Shown: positions 34,098 to 43,506 of the stretch, piece by piece | Layout: each line of letters starts with the position of its first letter | How positions within the stretch are numbered: the stretch's first letter is position 1 | Assembly: GCF_018595685.2 (NCBI RefSeq) | Contig: NZ_CP092334.1 | Coordinates: forward strand, 2,136,001 to 2,200,000 | Reading direction: 5' to 3' | Source: Flavihumibacter rivuli | Lineage (GTDB): Bacteria; Bacteroidota; Bacteroidia; Chitinophagales; Chitinophagaceae | DNA length: 64,000 bases | Program-made: the position numbers and the translations under genes | The notes under the pieces: model-generated | What the model was told of the DNA's origin: nothing | The model's input: the letters and a program-made list of their open reading frames with translations, nothing else | Database searches by the model: none

Positions 34098-35353
34098 GCA
34101 CCAGGCTGATCTTTACCATCGCCTTTTCGCTGATGACAGCAAGACTGAAGCAGACCATTGTGGCGGCCATTGGTGTCACTTTCAGTATCACCATGTTTGT
34201 GACCCTGCTGGGATTCATGACAGGCCTGAATATCCTGCTGGATGGACTGATACTCAACCGGGCACCGCATGTGCGGCTGTACAGGGAGATCAAGCCCAAC
34301 GATAAGCAGCCCATCAATAGTGCTGCGGAATATAAGGATGGCTACAATTTCATTCAATCCATCAAATCAGGCAATAGCCGCCAGGCCATTTACAACAGCG
34401 AAAGCATCATCCGCAAACTGAAGCAGGATGAACGGGTATCGGGTGTGGCGCCCAAGATCACCGCCCAGGTATTCTTCAATGAAGGCAATATTGATATCAC
34501 CGGTGTGATCTATGGCATTGATGTGGATGCAGAGAAAAAACTCTTTCACTTCTCCGATTATGTGGTGAAGGGCAATGCAGATGATATCAAGATCACCGCC
34601 AATTCTATCATCCTTGGGAAAGGACTGGCGGAAAAAATGCTGGCCGATATCGGCGATGTGGTGCAGGTGACGACAGCCCAGGGCGAAAGGTTCAAACTGA
34701 AGGTGGCCGGCTATTTCCAGTCGGGCATCCAGGAACTGGACAAGACCCAGAGCTATGCATCCATTGAAACGGTGCAGAAGCTGTTGGGCAAGCCCAAGGA
34801 TTACCTCACCGATATCCAGACCAAGCTCTACGATGTGAAGCAGGCACCGGCAGTGGCGAGGGAATTTGCCGCTACTTTTGAAACCGACGCGGAAGATATC
34901 CAGACCGCCAACAGCCAGTTCGAAACGGGCACATCGGTCCGTACCACCATATCCTATGCGGTGGGCATCACCCTGCTGATCGTGGCGGGCTTCGGCATCT
35001 ACAATATCCTGAACATGATGATCTATGAAAAGATGGACAGCATCGCCATCCTGAAGGCAACGGGTTTTTCCGGGAAGGATGTAAACCGCATCTTCATGGT
35101 CATCGCCATCAGCATCGGTTTCTTTGGTGCCATCACGGGATTGTTCTTCGGCTTCCTTTTATCGAGCCTGATCGACCAGATCCCATTCAACACCCCATCC
35201 CTGCCCACCATCAAAACCTACCCGATCAATTACAACCCGGTATTTTACCTGATAGGATTCTTTTTCGCCATCATCACCACCTGGCTGGCAGGCTATTTCC
35301 CTGCACGCAAGGCCAGCAAGGTAGATCCCGTGGTCATCATAAGGGGCAAATAG
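34094..35353 (+). CDS. FtsX/MacB-type ABC transporter permease
   Basis: A 419-residue permease with the MacB/LolC layout: one N-terminal helix (about 20-42), a large periplasmic domain (about 45-290) and three C-terminal helices within the FtsX domain (about 290-415, with NILNMMIYEKMDSIAILKAT and PARKASKVDPVVIIRG). It pairs with the ATPase one base downstream and the adaptor upstream, so a mechanotransmitting exporter of a lipophilic or peptide substrate is likely. No TolC gene is in this operon. Confidence 0.92.
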   Translation: MSTRLIFTIAFSLMTARLKQTIVAAIGVTFSITMFVTLLGFMTGLNILLDGLILNRAPHVRLYREIKPNDKQPINSAAEYKDGYNFIQSIKSGNSRQAIYNSESIIRKLKQDERVSGVAPKITAQVFFNEGNIDITGVIYGIDVDAEKKLFHFSDYVVKGNADDIKITANSIILGKGLAEKMLADIGDVVQVTTAQGERFKLKVAGYFQSGIQELDKTQSYASIETVQKLLGKPKDYLTDIQTKLYDVKQAPAVAREFAATFETDAEDIQTANSQFETGTSVRTTISYAVGITLLIVAGFGIYNILNMMIYEKMDSIAILKATGFSGKDVNRIFMVIAISIGFFGAITGLFFGFLLSSLIDQIPFNTPSLPTIKTYPINYNPVFYLIGFFFAIITTWLAGYFPARKASKVDPVVIIRGK

Positions 35354-35354
35354 C

Positions 35355-36035
35355 ATGAACACAAGCATACTCGAAGCAAGGCATATCTTTAAACAATTCT
35401 CAGACCCGGTCACGATCGATGTGCTGAAGGATATCAACTTCAACGTTAACAAGGGGGAGTTTGTATCGGTGATCGGCAAATCGGGTTGTGGCAAATCAAC
35501 ACTGCTTTACATCCTCTCCACCATGGATACGGCCTATAGTGGGGAACTCTTCATTGATGGCGAGTTGGTCACCGGCAAGGCCGAGAAAGAACTGGCGGCC
35601 ATCCGCAATGAAAAGATCGGCTTCGTGTTCCAGTTCCATTACCTGCTGAATGAGTTCACGGTATTGGAGAATATCTTATTACCGGGAAGGAAGCTGAACA
35701 AGCGCTCTAATGCGGAGTTGAAGGATAGGGGGATGTTCCTGTTAAAGACTTTGGGCATCGAGCATTTGCACAATAAGGCTGCCAACCAGATCTCGGGTGG
35801 GGAGAAACAAAGGGTGGCGATTGCCAGGGCCATGATCAACGAACCGCATATCATCATGGGTGATGAGCCTACGGGTAATTTGGATAAGAAGAATAGTGAG
35901 TTGGTATTTGATATCTTCCAGAAACTGGCGAGGGATTTCGGGCAGAGTTTATTGATCGTCACCCACGACCCGGAGTTCGCGGATCGAACGGATAGGGTGA
36001 TTGAAATGGAAGACGGGAGGATAATTAAAATGTAA
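35355..36035 (+). CDS. ABC transporter ATP-binding protein, MacB/LolD type
   Basis: A 226-residue ATPase: Walker A GKSGCGKST (41-49), Q-loop FQFHYLLNEFTVLEN, signature ISGGEKQRVAIARA, Walker B HIIMGDEPTGNLD and a terminal His-switch IVTHDPEF. All motifs are intact. It is the last gene of the adaptor-permease-ATPase operon, followed by a long imperfect hairpin repeat that could act as terminator. Confidence 0.95.
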   Translation: MNTSILEARHIFKQFSDPVTIDVLKDINFNVNKGEFVSVIGKSGCGKSTLLYILSTMDTAYSGELFIDGELVTGKAEKELAAIRNEKIGFVFQFHYLLNEFTVLENILLPGRKLNKRSNAELKDRGMFLLKTLGIEHLHNKAANQISGGEKQRVAIARAMINEPHIIMGDEPTGNLDKKNSELVFDIFQKLARDFGQSLLIVTHDPEFADRTDRVIEMEDGRIIKM

Positions 36036-36041
36036 TAGAGA

Positions 36042-36131
36042 TTTGCCACAAAGGCGCGAAGGCACGAAGTACACACGAAGCATTTTTACCGCCTCCGTGC
36101 CTCTTAGTGCCTTCAAGCCTTTGTGGCGAAA
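36042..36131. repeat. long imperfect hairpin repeat A (CACGAAG type)
   Basis: About 38-base arms: the left arm begins TTTGCCACAAAGGCGCGAAG, and the right arm, reverse-complemented, begins TTTCGCCACAAAGGCTTGAAG. Within each arm a unit of about 10-12 bases of the type GGCACGAAG recurs. It fills the gap between two convergent genes and is one of five related elements in this window. Confidence 0.8.
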
Positions 36132-36138
36132 AACACGC

Positions 36139-38325
36139 TTATTCTCCCGGATGGTAGGTTCTCTCCGCGTGTTTCAACACATCTTCCTTATAGAAAAGCA
36201 CATCCTTGAACTGTCCCTTGCTGTACATTTCCAACTGGTCCTTGAAATGCGGGGAAGCGGGATCACCACTCACGCCACCGGCCAGTAAGGACTTGGCCTT
36301 TACCTTCTCCCCAAACTCAACAGCACAAACAAAACTATTCCCATGGATCCCGTAGCGCTTCTGCGTGCCGGGGAATGGACGGCTGTTATAGGAAGGCAGC
36401 ATGCCCCAGTTACCAGATGCAAATGCCACCGGGAAAGAAGGCTTACTATCATCAAACTGCAGGTCGATGGCATTGGAGATCCGCTGGATCCTGTTGACCT
36501 GTCCCCAGGGCAGTTGCCAGCGACCAAAACGCTGTTGCAGATCGTTGATGGTGGCCAGCAAAGGCAGCAACATCGTTTGTGCATCAGCGGTAGCATTGAA
36601 CTGCTTCACCTTTTCCACGATATCCAGTTCATCATCATCAATGGCCTGCTGCCTGAAGATCGCAGGCAATACCCGCTGTCCCCACTCTACCGCCAGGGTA
36701 GTGGCGATGGAATTTTCGCTCACGCGGTAATCCCAATTCTTTAATACCGCGATAGGTCCGGCCAGTAAGGCAAACAGGGAATCCTCCGGTTTAACTTTTT
36801 GCTCAAACCTGCTGATGAGCGCAGGCAACAAGGCTTCAAATGCTGCCAGGCGCGTATCATAGCCTGCCTTAATTACTTTCTCGATATTGTATTGCTTCAC
36901 TTCCCCTAATACCCTTGCGGCATTCAGGCCACGAAAGGTCTCGCCATCGGGGGCCATATAAGCGGGATAGGCTTTCCGGTCAGGACTATTGCTTCCTGCT
37001 ACTGTAAATGGGGTGGAGTTGCAGTTCTGCAACCAGCCATTGGCTGGGTTGAGCACATGCAAGGTCTGGCTGATGGGATGGTAGCCCTTCCACTCCGTCG
37101 ACTTGGTGCTGCCATCAACAGGCCTGGCCCAATTGAATTTGGGATCGCGAACGGGAACCCTGTTGCCGTGCCAGTAGCCAATATTACCATCGGCATCCGC
37201 ATAAACGGTATTGTTGGAGATATTGCCTTTCAGCTCAAGTGCCTGCTGGAAATCCTTCAGGTTCCTCGACTTGATGCGCTGCCAGCTTTGGGCCAGTCCT
37301 TCCAGTATCTGGTTATCGGCACGCATGCTAAGGAACTGGCCATTGCGTTTGGCCATGATGGGACCATGGTGGGTCCACAAGGAAGTGATGGTGGTGACCT
37401 CCAGTTTGTCGCCGTTCTTCACCTTAATGGTGATGGGTATCTTTCTGATGGGCTTTTGCTTTCCCTCGTAAGTATATACCAGCTGCCCATTCTTTTCCTT
37501 CACCTGTTCCGCATAGCTATCGGCCGCATCGATATAACTAGAAGTATGCATCCACCCCAGGCGCTCGTTGAAGCCCTGGTAGATGAAGAACTGTCCCCAG
37601 GTAACCGCGCCATAGGCGTTCAGGCCCTGTTCACTCACCATATGCACTTCAGGACGGAAATAGAAGGTGGTATGCGGATTGATATACAAGATAGCTTTTC
37701 CCGATTCGGTGATGGATGGCGCGAAGGCGAATCCATTGGAACCGGAAGGCAGCGGCTCTTCAAAAGGCTTTTCGATAGCGGCTAACCGTGATGCACCACC
37801 GTAGAAGGCTTCCAGTTCCGCTTCGGTGATATCGGCAGTGCTGATGGCCCCGATACTGCCATCGGTCCAGAGCATGGGGTACCAGGGCTCGAAGCGGGTG
37901 AGCAGGGCCGGCTTTACCTGCGGATGGGTATAGAGGTAGTAGTTTACTGCATCGGCAAAGGCGATACAGAGTTGCTTCATCCAGGCCGGGGATTTCTGGT
38001 AATCCTTTTGCGCCTTGTCGGTACTGATGACGAGGCGGTTGAGGAGGTCATCGTAAAGGGCTGATTTTCCTTTCACTTCAGCCATGCGGCCGAGTTTCTC
38101 GACATAATTCATTTCCACGCGGGGGAAATCGTCTTCGCATTGGGCATAGAGCAGGCCGAAAACGGCATCGGCATCGGTCTTGCCGTAGATATGGGGTACG
38201 CCCCATTTGTCACGGATGATGGTTACATTGGCCGCTTGTTTTGTCCAGCGGGTGATCTCGGATGCGGTAAATCCCTGTGCCAGGAGATGCATGGGCAACA
38301 GGAGCAGCAAGCAAATTAGTCTCAT
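36139..38325 (-). CDS. exported penicillin acylase family protein (N-acyl amide hydrolase)
   Basis: A 728-residue Ntn-hydrolase precursor: signal peptide (MRLICLLLLLPMHLLAQ), small-subunit part with RDKWGVPHIYGKTDADAVFG, a linker, and the autocatalytic site PSGSNGFAFAP. The mature beta chain should start at Ser196, followed by Asn197 as in penicillin G acylase. NPHTTF follows at the expected distance. Family members cleave beta-lactam side chains, acyl-homoserine lactones or other N-acyl compounds in the periplasm; specificity cannot be told here. A -7-like TTAATTTG ends five bases before the ATG (on the plus strand at 38331-38338). Confidence 0.92.
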   Translation of the reverse strand: MRLICLLLLLPMHLLAQGFTASEITRWTKQAANVTIIRDKWGVPHIYGKTDADAVFGLLYAQCEDDFPRVEMNYVEKLGRMAEVKGKSALYDDLLNRLVISTDKAQKDYQKSPAWMKQLCIAFADAVNYYLYTHPQVKPALLTRFEPWYPMLWTDGSIGAISTADITEAELEAFYGGASRLAAIEKPFEEPLPSGSNGFAFAPSITESGKAILYINPHTTFYFRPEVHMVSEQGLNAYGAVTWGQFFIYQGFNERLGWMHTSSYIDAADSYAEQVKEKNGQLVYTYEGKQKPIRKIPITIKVKNGDKLEVTTITSLWTHHGPIMAKRNGQFLSMRADNQILEGLAQSWQRIKSRNLKDFQQALELKGNISNNTVYADADGNIGYWHGNRVPVRDPKFNWARPVDGSTKSTEWKGYHPISQTLHVLNPANGWLQNCNSTPFTVAGSNSPDRKAYPAYMAPDGETFRGLNAARVLGEVKQYNIEKVIKAGYDTRLAAFEALLPALISRFEQKVKPEDSLFALLAGPIAVLKNWDYRVSENSIATTLAVEWGQRVLPAIFRQQAIDDDELDIVEKVKQFNATADAQTMLLPLLATINDLQQRFGRWQLPWGQVNRIQRISNAIDLQFDDSKPSFPVAFASGNWGMLPSYNSRPFPGTQKRYGIHGNSFVCAVEFGEKVKAKSLLAGGVSGDPASPHFKDQLEMYSKGQFKDVLFYKEDVLKHAERTYHPGE

Positions 38326-38357
38326 GGTGGCAAATTAAGGAATTTGTGGAAGGGAGA

Positions 38358-38442
38358 GGCCACGAAGACACTAAGACGCAAAGTACACACGAAGGGGCCT
38401 AACCGCCTTCGTGCCCCTTCGTGCCTTGGAGCCTTCGTGGCC
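38358..38442. repeat. long imperfect hairpin repeat B (CACGAAG type)
   Basis: Arms of about 36 bases start and end with GGCCACGAAG and its complement. The left arm contains CACGAAGACACTAAGACGC and CACACGAAGG; the right arm complements it with several mismatches. It lies between the ROK kinase stop and the acylase start on the same strand. Confidence 0.8.
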
Positions 38443-38449
38443 CAAAAAA

Positions 38450-39301
38450 TTACCTCAACGCATCTTCATACAAGGCTGCGGTGCCGAGGATGGCACTATT
38501 CTCCAGTTCCGTAACCTCGATCTGTAAATTATGCAGCGCCGGCTGGTAGGCATAGGTCCGCACCTGCTCCCACATGGCTTGCTGGAAATATGGCCAGGCC
38601 GCTTTCACCGATCCACCCAGCACGATCAATTCAACATTGAGGGTATAGAGGATGAACTTGATGGCATTTCCCAGATGCTTCCCGTATTCAGCATACATGG
38701 CCAGTGCTTCGGCATCGCCAGCTTTGGCGCGTTCGAACACTTCTTTACCATCGATAGCATATTGGTTCTGGAAGAATGATCCACTCGCGTAATACTCCAC
38801 GTTATGATCCAGGTAGTCGAGCATGCCGTACTCCCCGGCCCCGCAATGGATGCCGGAAAAGAGTTTGCCTTCCACAATGATCCCCGCACCCAATCCCGTA
38901 CCGATGGTAACGCCGACCATTGACCGAAAACTCCGGCCCTTGCCATAGAGGTATTCGCCCAGGGCAAAACAGTTGGCGTCGTTGTTGATGCGTACTGGCA
39001 GCTGGAAACGTTCTTCCAGTATGGACTGCAGGGGTACTTCCTTCCAGGAGGGAATGTTCACGATATCGAAGACCGTTCCAGTGGCCAGTTCCACTAGTCC
39101 GGGTACGCCGATACCAATGGCCTTTACTTCGGGATGCAGTAGTTTTTCAATGACAACACAGACCTGCTCCACCACTTCTTCCTCTTTCCCATTGGCCTGG
39201 GTAGGTTCGCTGTGGAGGGTGATGAGGCCGCCATTGCCAACACGGCCGCCACGAAGCTGGGTACCGCCCAGGTCAAGCCCTATATATTGACTACTGCTCA
39301 T
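38450..39301 (-). CDS. ROK family sugar kinase
   Basis: A 283-residue ROK kinase: phosphate loop YIGLDLGGTQLRGGRV, GIGVPGLVE, INNDANCFALGEY and VGVTIGTGLGAGIIVEG. The cysteine-rich zinc motif of typical ROK glucokinases and NagK is not there; the matching place reads IHCGAGEYGMLDY. Its ATG (39301, or 39310 for the first in-frame one) overlaps the 3' end of nagB by 11 to 20 bases, so translation is coupled. Context points to an amino sugar such as N-acetylglucosamine or glucosamine as substrate. Confidence 0.88.
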   Translation of the reverse strand: MSSSQYIGLDLGGTQLRGGRVGNGGLITLHSEPTQANGKEEEVVEQVCVVIEKLLHPEVKAIGIGVPGLVELATGTVFDIVNIPSWKEVPLQSILEERFQLPVRINNDANCFALGEYLYGKGRSFRSMVGVTIGTGLGAGIIVEGKLFSGIHCGAGEYGMLDYLDHNVEYYASGSFFQNQYAIDGKEVFERAKAGDAEALAMYAEYGKHLGNAIKFILYTLNVELIVLGGSVKAAWPYFQQAMWEQVRTYAYQPALHNLQIEVTELENSAILGTAALYEDALR

Positions 39302-40037
39302 TGACACCATTCGAGTTTAAGAGGGAAGCGGCATCACGATCGAGGTAGATCCTGGCACCGGGATGGTTGCGGAGCAGGCTGGCGGGCACTTCCGGACTGA
39401 TCTCCCCTTCCAGCACCTGCTTCACGATGGCCGCTTTCTTGGCACCGCTCACCAGGAGGAAGATATCCCTGGATTCCATAATGGTGGCAATGCCCAGGGT
39501 AATACCACCCCTGATGGTAGTGGGACGGGTGAAATATTTCTGTGCCGTTTCAATGGTCTGCGGCGCTAGTTCGGCTATATGTGCCCGTGAGCCCGGATCG
39601 GAACCGGGTTCGTTCATCCCGATATGGCCATTCAGGCCCAACCCGATCACGGCCACATCAATGCCATGGTGGTCGCGGATAAAATGTTCCACATCGATGC
39701 ATTCCTTATTGAGGTCTTCTGCCCTGCCATCGAAGAAATGCACCTGTCCGGCCTGCACCTGCAAGGGACCAAACAATTGCTGGTCGAGGTGGTAACGACA
39801 GGATCCCTCATCCTCGCCGTTCATGTCCATCCATTCATCCAGCCCCACGAAATGCCAGTCCTTCACGCTGATCTTTCCCTCCTGCACATCGCGCGCCAGC
39901 TGGCGGTAGAGACCGGCCGGGCTATCGCCCGATGCCACACAGATCAGGGGATGCTGGCTGGCCATCATGAACTGCTCCAGGTGACTGGCCGCCAGGGCGG
40001 ATATTTCTTCGTAGGTCCTTTCAATAAAGACTTGCAT
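39291..40037 (-). CDS. nagB: glucosamine-6-phosphate deaminase family protein
   Basis: A 248-residue NagB/RpiA-fold protein: CVASGDSPAGLYRQLA, the catalytic loop FVGLDEWMDM and GLGLNGHIGMNEPG, which together are typical of NagB rather than 6-phosphogluconolactonase. It converts glucosamine-6-phosphate to fructose-6-phosphate and ammonia. It is a little shorter than E. coli NagB. It lies between a Gfo/Idh/MocA dehydrogenase and a ROK kinase, consistent with amino-sugar breakdown. Confidence 0.88.
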   Translation of the reverse strand: MQVFIERTYEEISALAASHLEQFMMASQHPLICVASGDSPAGLYRQLARDVQEGKISVKDWHFVGLDEWMDMNGEDEGSCRYHLDQQLFGPLQVQAGQVHFFDGRAEDLNKECIDVEHFIRDHHGIDVAVIGLGLNGHIGMNEPGSDPGSRAHIAELAPQTIETAQKYFTRPTTIRGGITLGIATIMESRDIFLLVSGAKKAAIVKQVLEGEISPEVPASLLRNHPGARIYLDRDAASLLNSNGVNEQ

Positions 40038-40057
40038 ATGGAATGTTTTAAGGATAA

Positions 40058-41149
40058 TTATTTTTTCCTGCCTTCGATCCAGAGGTCAACAGGTCGCTCT
40101 ACCTTGGGATGGAAGGGCAGCATGATCTTCCTGCCTTCTGCTGCAGAGGCATAGGCGGCATAGATGATCTCCAGTACCGCACGGCCATCTTCTCCGGTCA
40201 CAAGGGGTTGTTTGTCGTGCTGCACGCAATCAATGAAATGCTTGAGTTCATGCGGGTAGCCCTGGTTGAACACTTCTTCAAAGATGGTGAAGCTCCAGCC
40301 AATGGTCGTATCGGCCTTCTCCATCGCATAATCATAACCGTGCTTACTGTACGATACCGCGGCATTGCCCATGAAGAGGTCGGCATATACCACGCCACCG
40401 GTGCCATACACTTCGCAGCGGTCGTCCATACCGCCATGCTTGGCCCAGCTGTTCTCGGCGATACCTACCACGCCGTTTTCGAATTCGATGATCATGACCG
40501 AGTTGTCCTCGCATTCGGTGATGTCCTTGTGCAATACAGTTGACATGGTGGCGTATACGCTCACGGCCCTGCTGTTATTGGTCATCCAGCGGAACCACTC
40601 GATGGCATGGCAGCCCATGTCCATCAGCACGCCGCCACCGGCGAGTTGCTTGTTATAGAACCATTCGGAATGCGGGCCGGAATGTTTCTCGCCCTGCTTC
40701 AGCATGTACACTTCGCCTACACCACCGTCCTTGACCATCTTGCGAACGCGTTCGTATTTGGGGGCGAAGCAGAGTTCTTCGGCATACATCAGTTTGACAT
40801 TGGCCTGTTTACAGGCGGCGATCATGGCATCCGCTTCTTCGAGGGTAACAGCCAGGGGTTTCTCGATGATGATGTGCTTGCCGGCCGCGGCTGCTTTCAG
40901 CGTGGCGGTACAGTGCAGGAAGTTGGGAAGGCAGATGTCCACCACCTCGCAACCGGAATCGTTGATGATGGCATCGAGGTCGTCGTACCATTGGGGGATG
41001 CCGTGCTTTTCGGCGAAGGCCTTAGCCTTATCGGCGTTACGGGCATAGACGGCTACTACTTCGGCTTCAGGGATGAAGCGGTGATAACTTTCGAAATGAA
41101 TATCGGCAATGAATCCGGCTCCAAGGAGAGCCACCTTGGTTCTGTGCAT
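40058..41149 (-). CDS. Gfo/Idh/MocA family oxidoreductase
   Basis: A 363-residue NAD(P)-dependent sugar oxidoreductase: Rossmann start VALLGAGFIADIHFESY, the EKPLAVTLEEADAMI motif with its conserved Lys, and WFYNKQLAGGGVLMDMGCHA in the C-terminal domain. The frame opens at 41218, but those first codons run into hairpin repeat C, so MHRTKVALLG at 41149 is the start. It is the first gene of the amino-sugar operon (20 bases before nagB). The exact sugar substrate is not readable. Confidence 0.92.
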   Translation of the reverse strand: MHRTKVALLGAGFIADIHFESYHRFIPEAEVVAVYARNADKAKAFAEKHGIPQWYDDLDAIINDSGCEVVDICLPNFLHCTATLKAAAAGKHIIIEKPLAVTLEEADAMIAACKQANVKLMYAEELCFAPKYERVRKMVKDGGVGEVYMLKQGEKHSGPHSEWFYNKQLAGGGVLMDMGCHAIEWFRWMTNNSRAVSVYATMSTVLHKDITECEDNSVMIIEFENGVVGIAENSWAKHGGMDDRCEVYGTGGVVYADLFMGNAAVSYSKHGYDYAMEKADTTIGWSFTIFEEVFNQGYPHELKHFIDCVQHDKQPLVTGEDGRAVLEIIYAAYASAAEGRKIMLPFHPKVERPVDLWIEGRKK

Positions 41150-41181
41150 CGTTAGAATTTTGAATAAATATACGGAAGGGG

Positions 41182-41270
41182 TAACGCAAAGAACGCAGAG
41201 GACACGCGAAGGACGCAAAGAGAAAGCCTCCCTTTGCGAACTTTGCGCCCTCTCCGCGGACTTTGCGTTA
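41182..41270. repeat. long imperfect hairpin repeat C (ACGCAAAG type)
   Basis: Outer arms TAACGCAAAG and CTTTGCGTTA pair perfectly; inner parts alternate ACGCAGAGGACACGCGAAGG with GCGCCCTCTCCGCGGAC-like complements. It sits in the divergent gap between the oxidoreductase and leuC. Its right arm shares 16 identical bases (TAACGCAAAGTCCGCG in complement) with element D at 53722. Confidence 0.8.
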
Positions 41271-41421
41271 TAAAATCCCCTCCACTATTTACAAATGATC
41301 GTTAGTTTTTCATCAAAAATCCTTCAATTTATCCATCAAATACCTTTAAACTTTTCAAACCCTCTACTGGTATTCTGCGAAAATTTTAAGAAATTTGGCA
41401 TTCCATTATAAAATCTGAAAA

Positions 41422-42825
41422 ATGAGCACAACCCCGAGTACCTTGTTTGATAAAGTGTGGGATTCACATGTGGTACGCAAGATCGCCGACGGTCCGGATG
41501 TATTCTTTATTGACCGTCATTTTATCCATGAAGTAACCAGTCCCGTTGCCTTCCTCGGATTGGAACAGCGCGGCTTGAAAGTGATGTTCCCCGAGAAGAC
41601 CTTCGCAACGGCCGATCACAATACCCCGACCATCAACCAGCACCTGCCCGTACAGGACCCCCTGTCGGCCAACCAGTTGAAAGCCCTGGAGCAGAACAGC
41701 GCCAAATATGGTATCTCCCATTGGGGACTGGGTAATCCCAAGAACGGTATCGTACACGTGGTAGGCCCCGAGAACGGTATCACCCTTCCCGGCATGACCA
41801 TAGTATGCGGCGACTCCCATACTTCAACCCATGGTGCTTTCGGTGCCATCGCCTTCGGTATCGGTACTTCCGAGGTGGAGATGGTGCTCTCTTCCCAGTG
41901 CATAATGCAGCCCAAGCCGAAGAAGATGCGCATCGTGGTGAACGGACAACTCAACAAAGGCGTTCTTCCCAAGGACGTTATCCTCTATATCATTGCGAAG
42001 CTCACCGCAGCCGGCGCCACTGGTTACTTTGTGGAATATGCCGGTGAGGTATTCGAGCAAATGAGCATGGAAGGCCGCATGACCGTCTGCAATATGAGTA
42101 TCGAGATGGGCGCGCGCGGTGGCATGATCGCTCCAGACGAGACCACTTATGCCTATATCAAGGGCCGTGAGAAAGCCCCTAAAGGCGAAGCCTGGGACAA
42201 GGCCCTCGCCTATTGGAAGACCCTGAAGACCGACGAGGGAGCGACCTTTGATAAGGAATACCATTTCGACGCAGCCGATATTGAACCCATGATCACCTTC
42301 GGTACCAATCCCGGTATGGGCATTGGCATCACCCAGCATATCCCTGTTTCCCAGGAAGAAGGCAAGGGTAAGGCCAGCTACGAGAAATCCCTCACCTATA
42401 TGGGCTTCGCCGAGAACGAACCCATGCTGGGCAAGAAAGTGGATTATGTTTTCATCGGCAGTTGTACCAATGGCCGCATTGAAGACTTCCGCGCCTTCGC
42501 CTCTATTGTGAAGGGTCGCAAGAAAGCCGACCATGTGACCGCCTGGATCGTTCCCGGTTCGCATATCGTAGAGAGCCAGATCAGGGAAGAAGGCATCCTG
42601 GACATCCTGACCGAAGCCGGCTTCCAACTGCGCCAGCCCGGTTGCAGTGCCTGTCTCGCGATGAACGACGACAAGATCCCTGCCGGTAAGTATGCCGTGA
42701 GTACCAGCAACCGCAATTTCGAAGGCCGCCAGGGACCCGGTGCCCGCACCTTGCTGGCAAGCCCGCTGGTAGCCGCAGCCGCAGCCGTGACTGGCGTAGT
42801 GACCGATCCGCGCGAATTGCTTTAA
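41422..42825 (+). CDS. leuC: 3-isopropylmalate dehydratase, large subunit
   Basis: A 467-residue aconitase-family subunit of leucine synthesis that isomerises 2- to 3-isopropylmalate. It starts [18 protein letters not shown] and contains [20 protein letters not shown], plus the cluster cysteines in [11 protein letters not shown] and [10 protein letters not shown], which bind the [4Fe-4S] centre. Length and motifs are canonical. A -7-like GAAATTTG (41390-41397) lies 25 bases upstream. First gene of leuCDAB. Confidence 0.97.
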   Translation: MSTTPSTLFDKVWDSHVVRKIADGPDVFFIDRHFIHEVTSPVAFLGLEQRGLKVMFPEKTFATADHNTPTINQHLPVQDPLSANQLKALEQNSAKYGISHWGLGNPKNGIVHVVGPENGITLPGMTIVCGDSHTSTHGAFGAIAFGIGTSEVEMVLSSQCIMQPKPKKMRIVVNGQLNKGVLPKDVILYIIAKLTAAGATGYFVEYAGEVFEQMSMEGRMTVCNMSIEMGARGGMIAPDETTYAYIKGREKAPKGEAWDKALAYWKTLKTDEGATFDKEYHFDAADIEPMITFGTNPGMGIGITQHIPVSQEEGKGKASYEKSLTYMGFAENEPMLGKKVDYVFIGSCTNGRIEDFRAFASIVKGRKKADHVTAWIVPGSHIVESQIREEGILDILTEAGFQLRQPGCSACLAMNDDKIPAGKYAVSTSNRNFEGRQGPGARTLLASPLVAAAAAVTGVVTDPRELL

Positions 42826-42893
42826 GAACCACCAACCGGCGCGGTGGAGAACATGCCGCGCCAGGTATTCACTCATCAAACAAACAACCCATA

Positions 42894-43490
42894 ATGGCTT
42901 ACGATAAATTCACGATACTGAAGAGTTCCGCTGTTCCCCTGCCGATTGAGAATGTGGACACGGACCAGATCATTCCCGCCCGCTTCCTGAAAGCCACGGA
43001 GCGCAAGGGATTTGGCGATAACCTGTTTCGCGACTGGCGCTATAACAGTGACGATACCCCGAAAAAGGATTTCGTGCTGAACAACCCGATCTACTCCGGT
43101 AAGATCCTGGTAGCAGGAAAGAACTTCGGCAGTGGCAGCAGCCGCGAGCATGCGGCCTGGGCCATCTACGACTATGGCTTCCGTTGCGTGGTGTCCAGCT
43201 TCTTCGCCGATATCTTTAAGAACAACTCCCTCAACATCGGCATCCTCCCCGTAACGGTGAGTCCCGAGTTCCTGGACAAGATCTACAAGGCCATTGAAGC
43301 CGATCCCAAGGCCGAGCTGGAAGTGAACCTGCCAGAGCAGACCATCACCATCCTGGCCACCGGCGAAAAAGAGTCCTTCGATATCAATGGTTACAAGAAG
43401 CATAACCTGATGAACGGATTTGACGATATAGATTACCTACAGGCCATGAAAGCAGAGATCGCTGCTTTCGCTGAGAAGAGCCTGTATTGA
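42894..43490 (+). CDS. leuD: 3-isopropylmalate dehydratase, small subunit
   Basis: A 198-residue swivel-domain subunit: NVDTDQIIPARFLK, FGSGSSREHAAWAIYDYGF and FFADIFKNNSLNIGILPV are standard LeuD motifs. It pairs with LeuC. It lies 68 bases after leuC and 16 bases before the 2-isopropylmalate synthase gene. Confidence 0.97.
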   Translation: MAYDKFTILKSSAVPLPIENVDTDQIIPARFLKATERKGFGDNLFRDWRYNSDDTPKKDFVLNNPIYSGKILVAGKNFGSGSSREHAAWAIYDYGFRCVVSSFFADIFKNNSLNIGILPVTVSPEFLDKIYKAIEADPKAELEVNLPEQTITILATGEKESFDINGYKKHNLMNGFDDIDYLQAMKAEIAAFAEKSLY

Positions 43491-43506
43491 CCCTTAAGCA
43501 ACCAAC

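Noticed and set aside
40607..41155. Plus-strand open frame of 182 codons
   Set aside because: Antisense shadow of the Gfo/Idh/MocA oxidoreductase gene.
41824..42879. Minus-strand open frame of 351 codons
   Set aside because: Antisense shadow of leuC; His- and Gly-rich composition typical of reverse reading of a G+C-rich gene.
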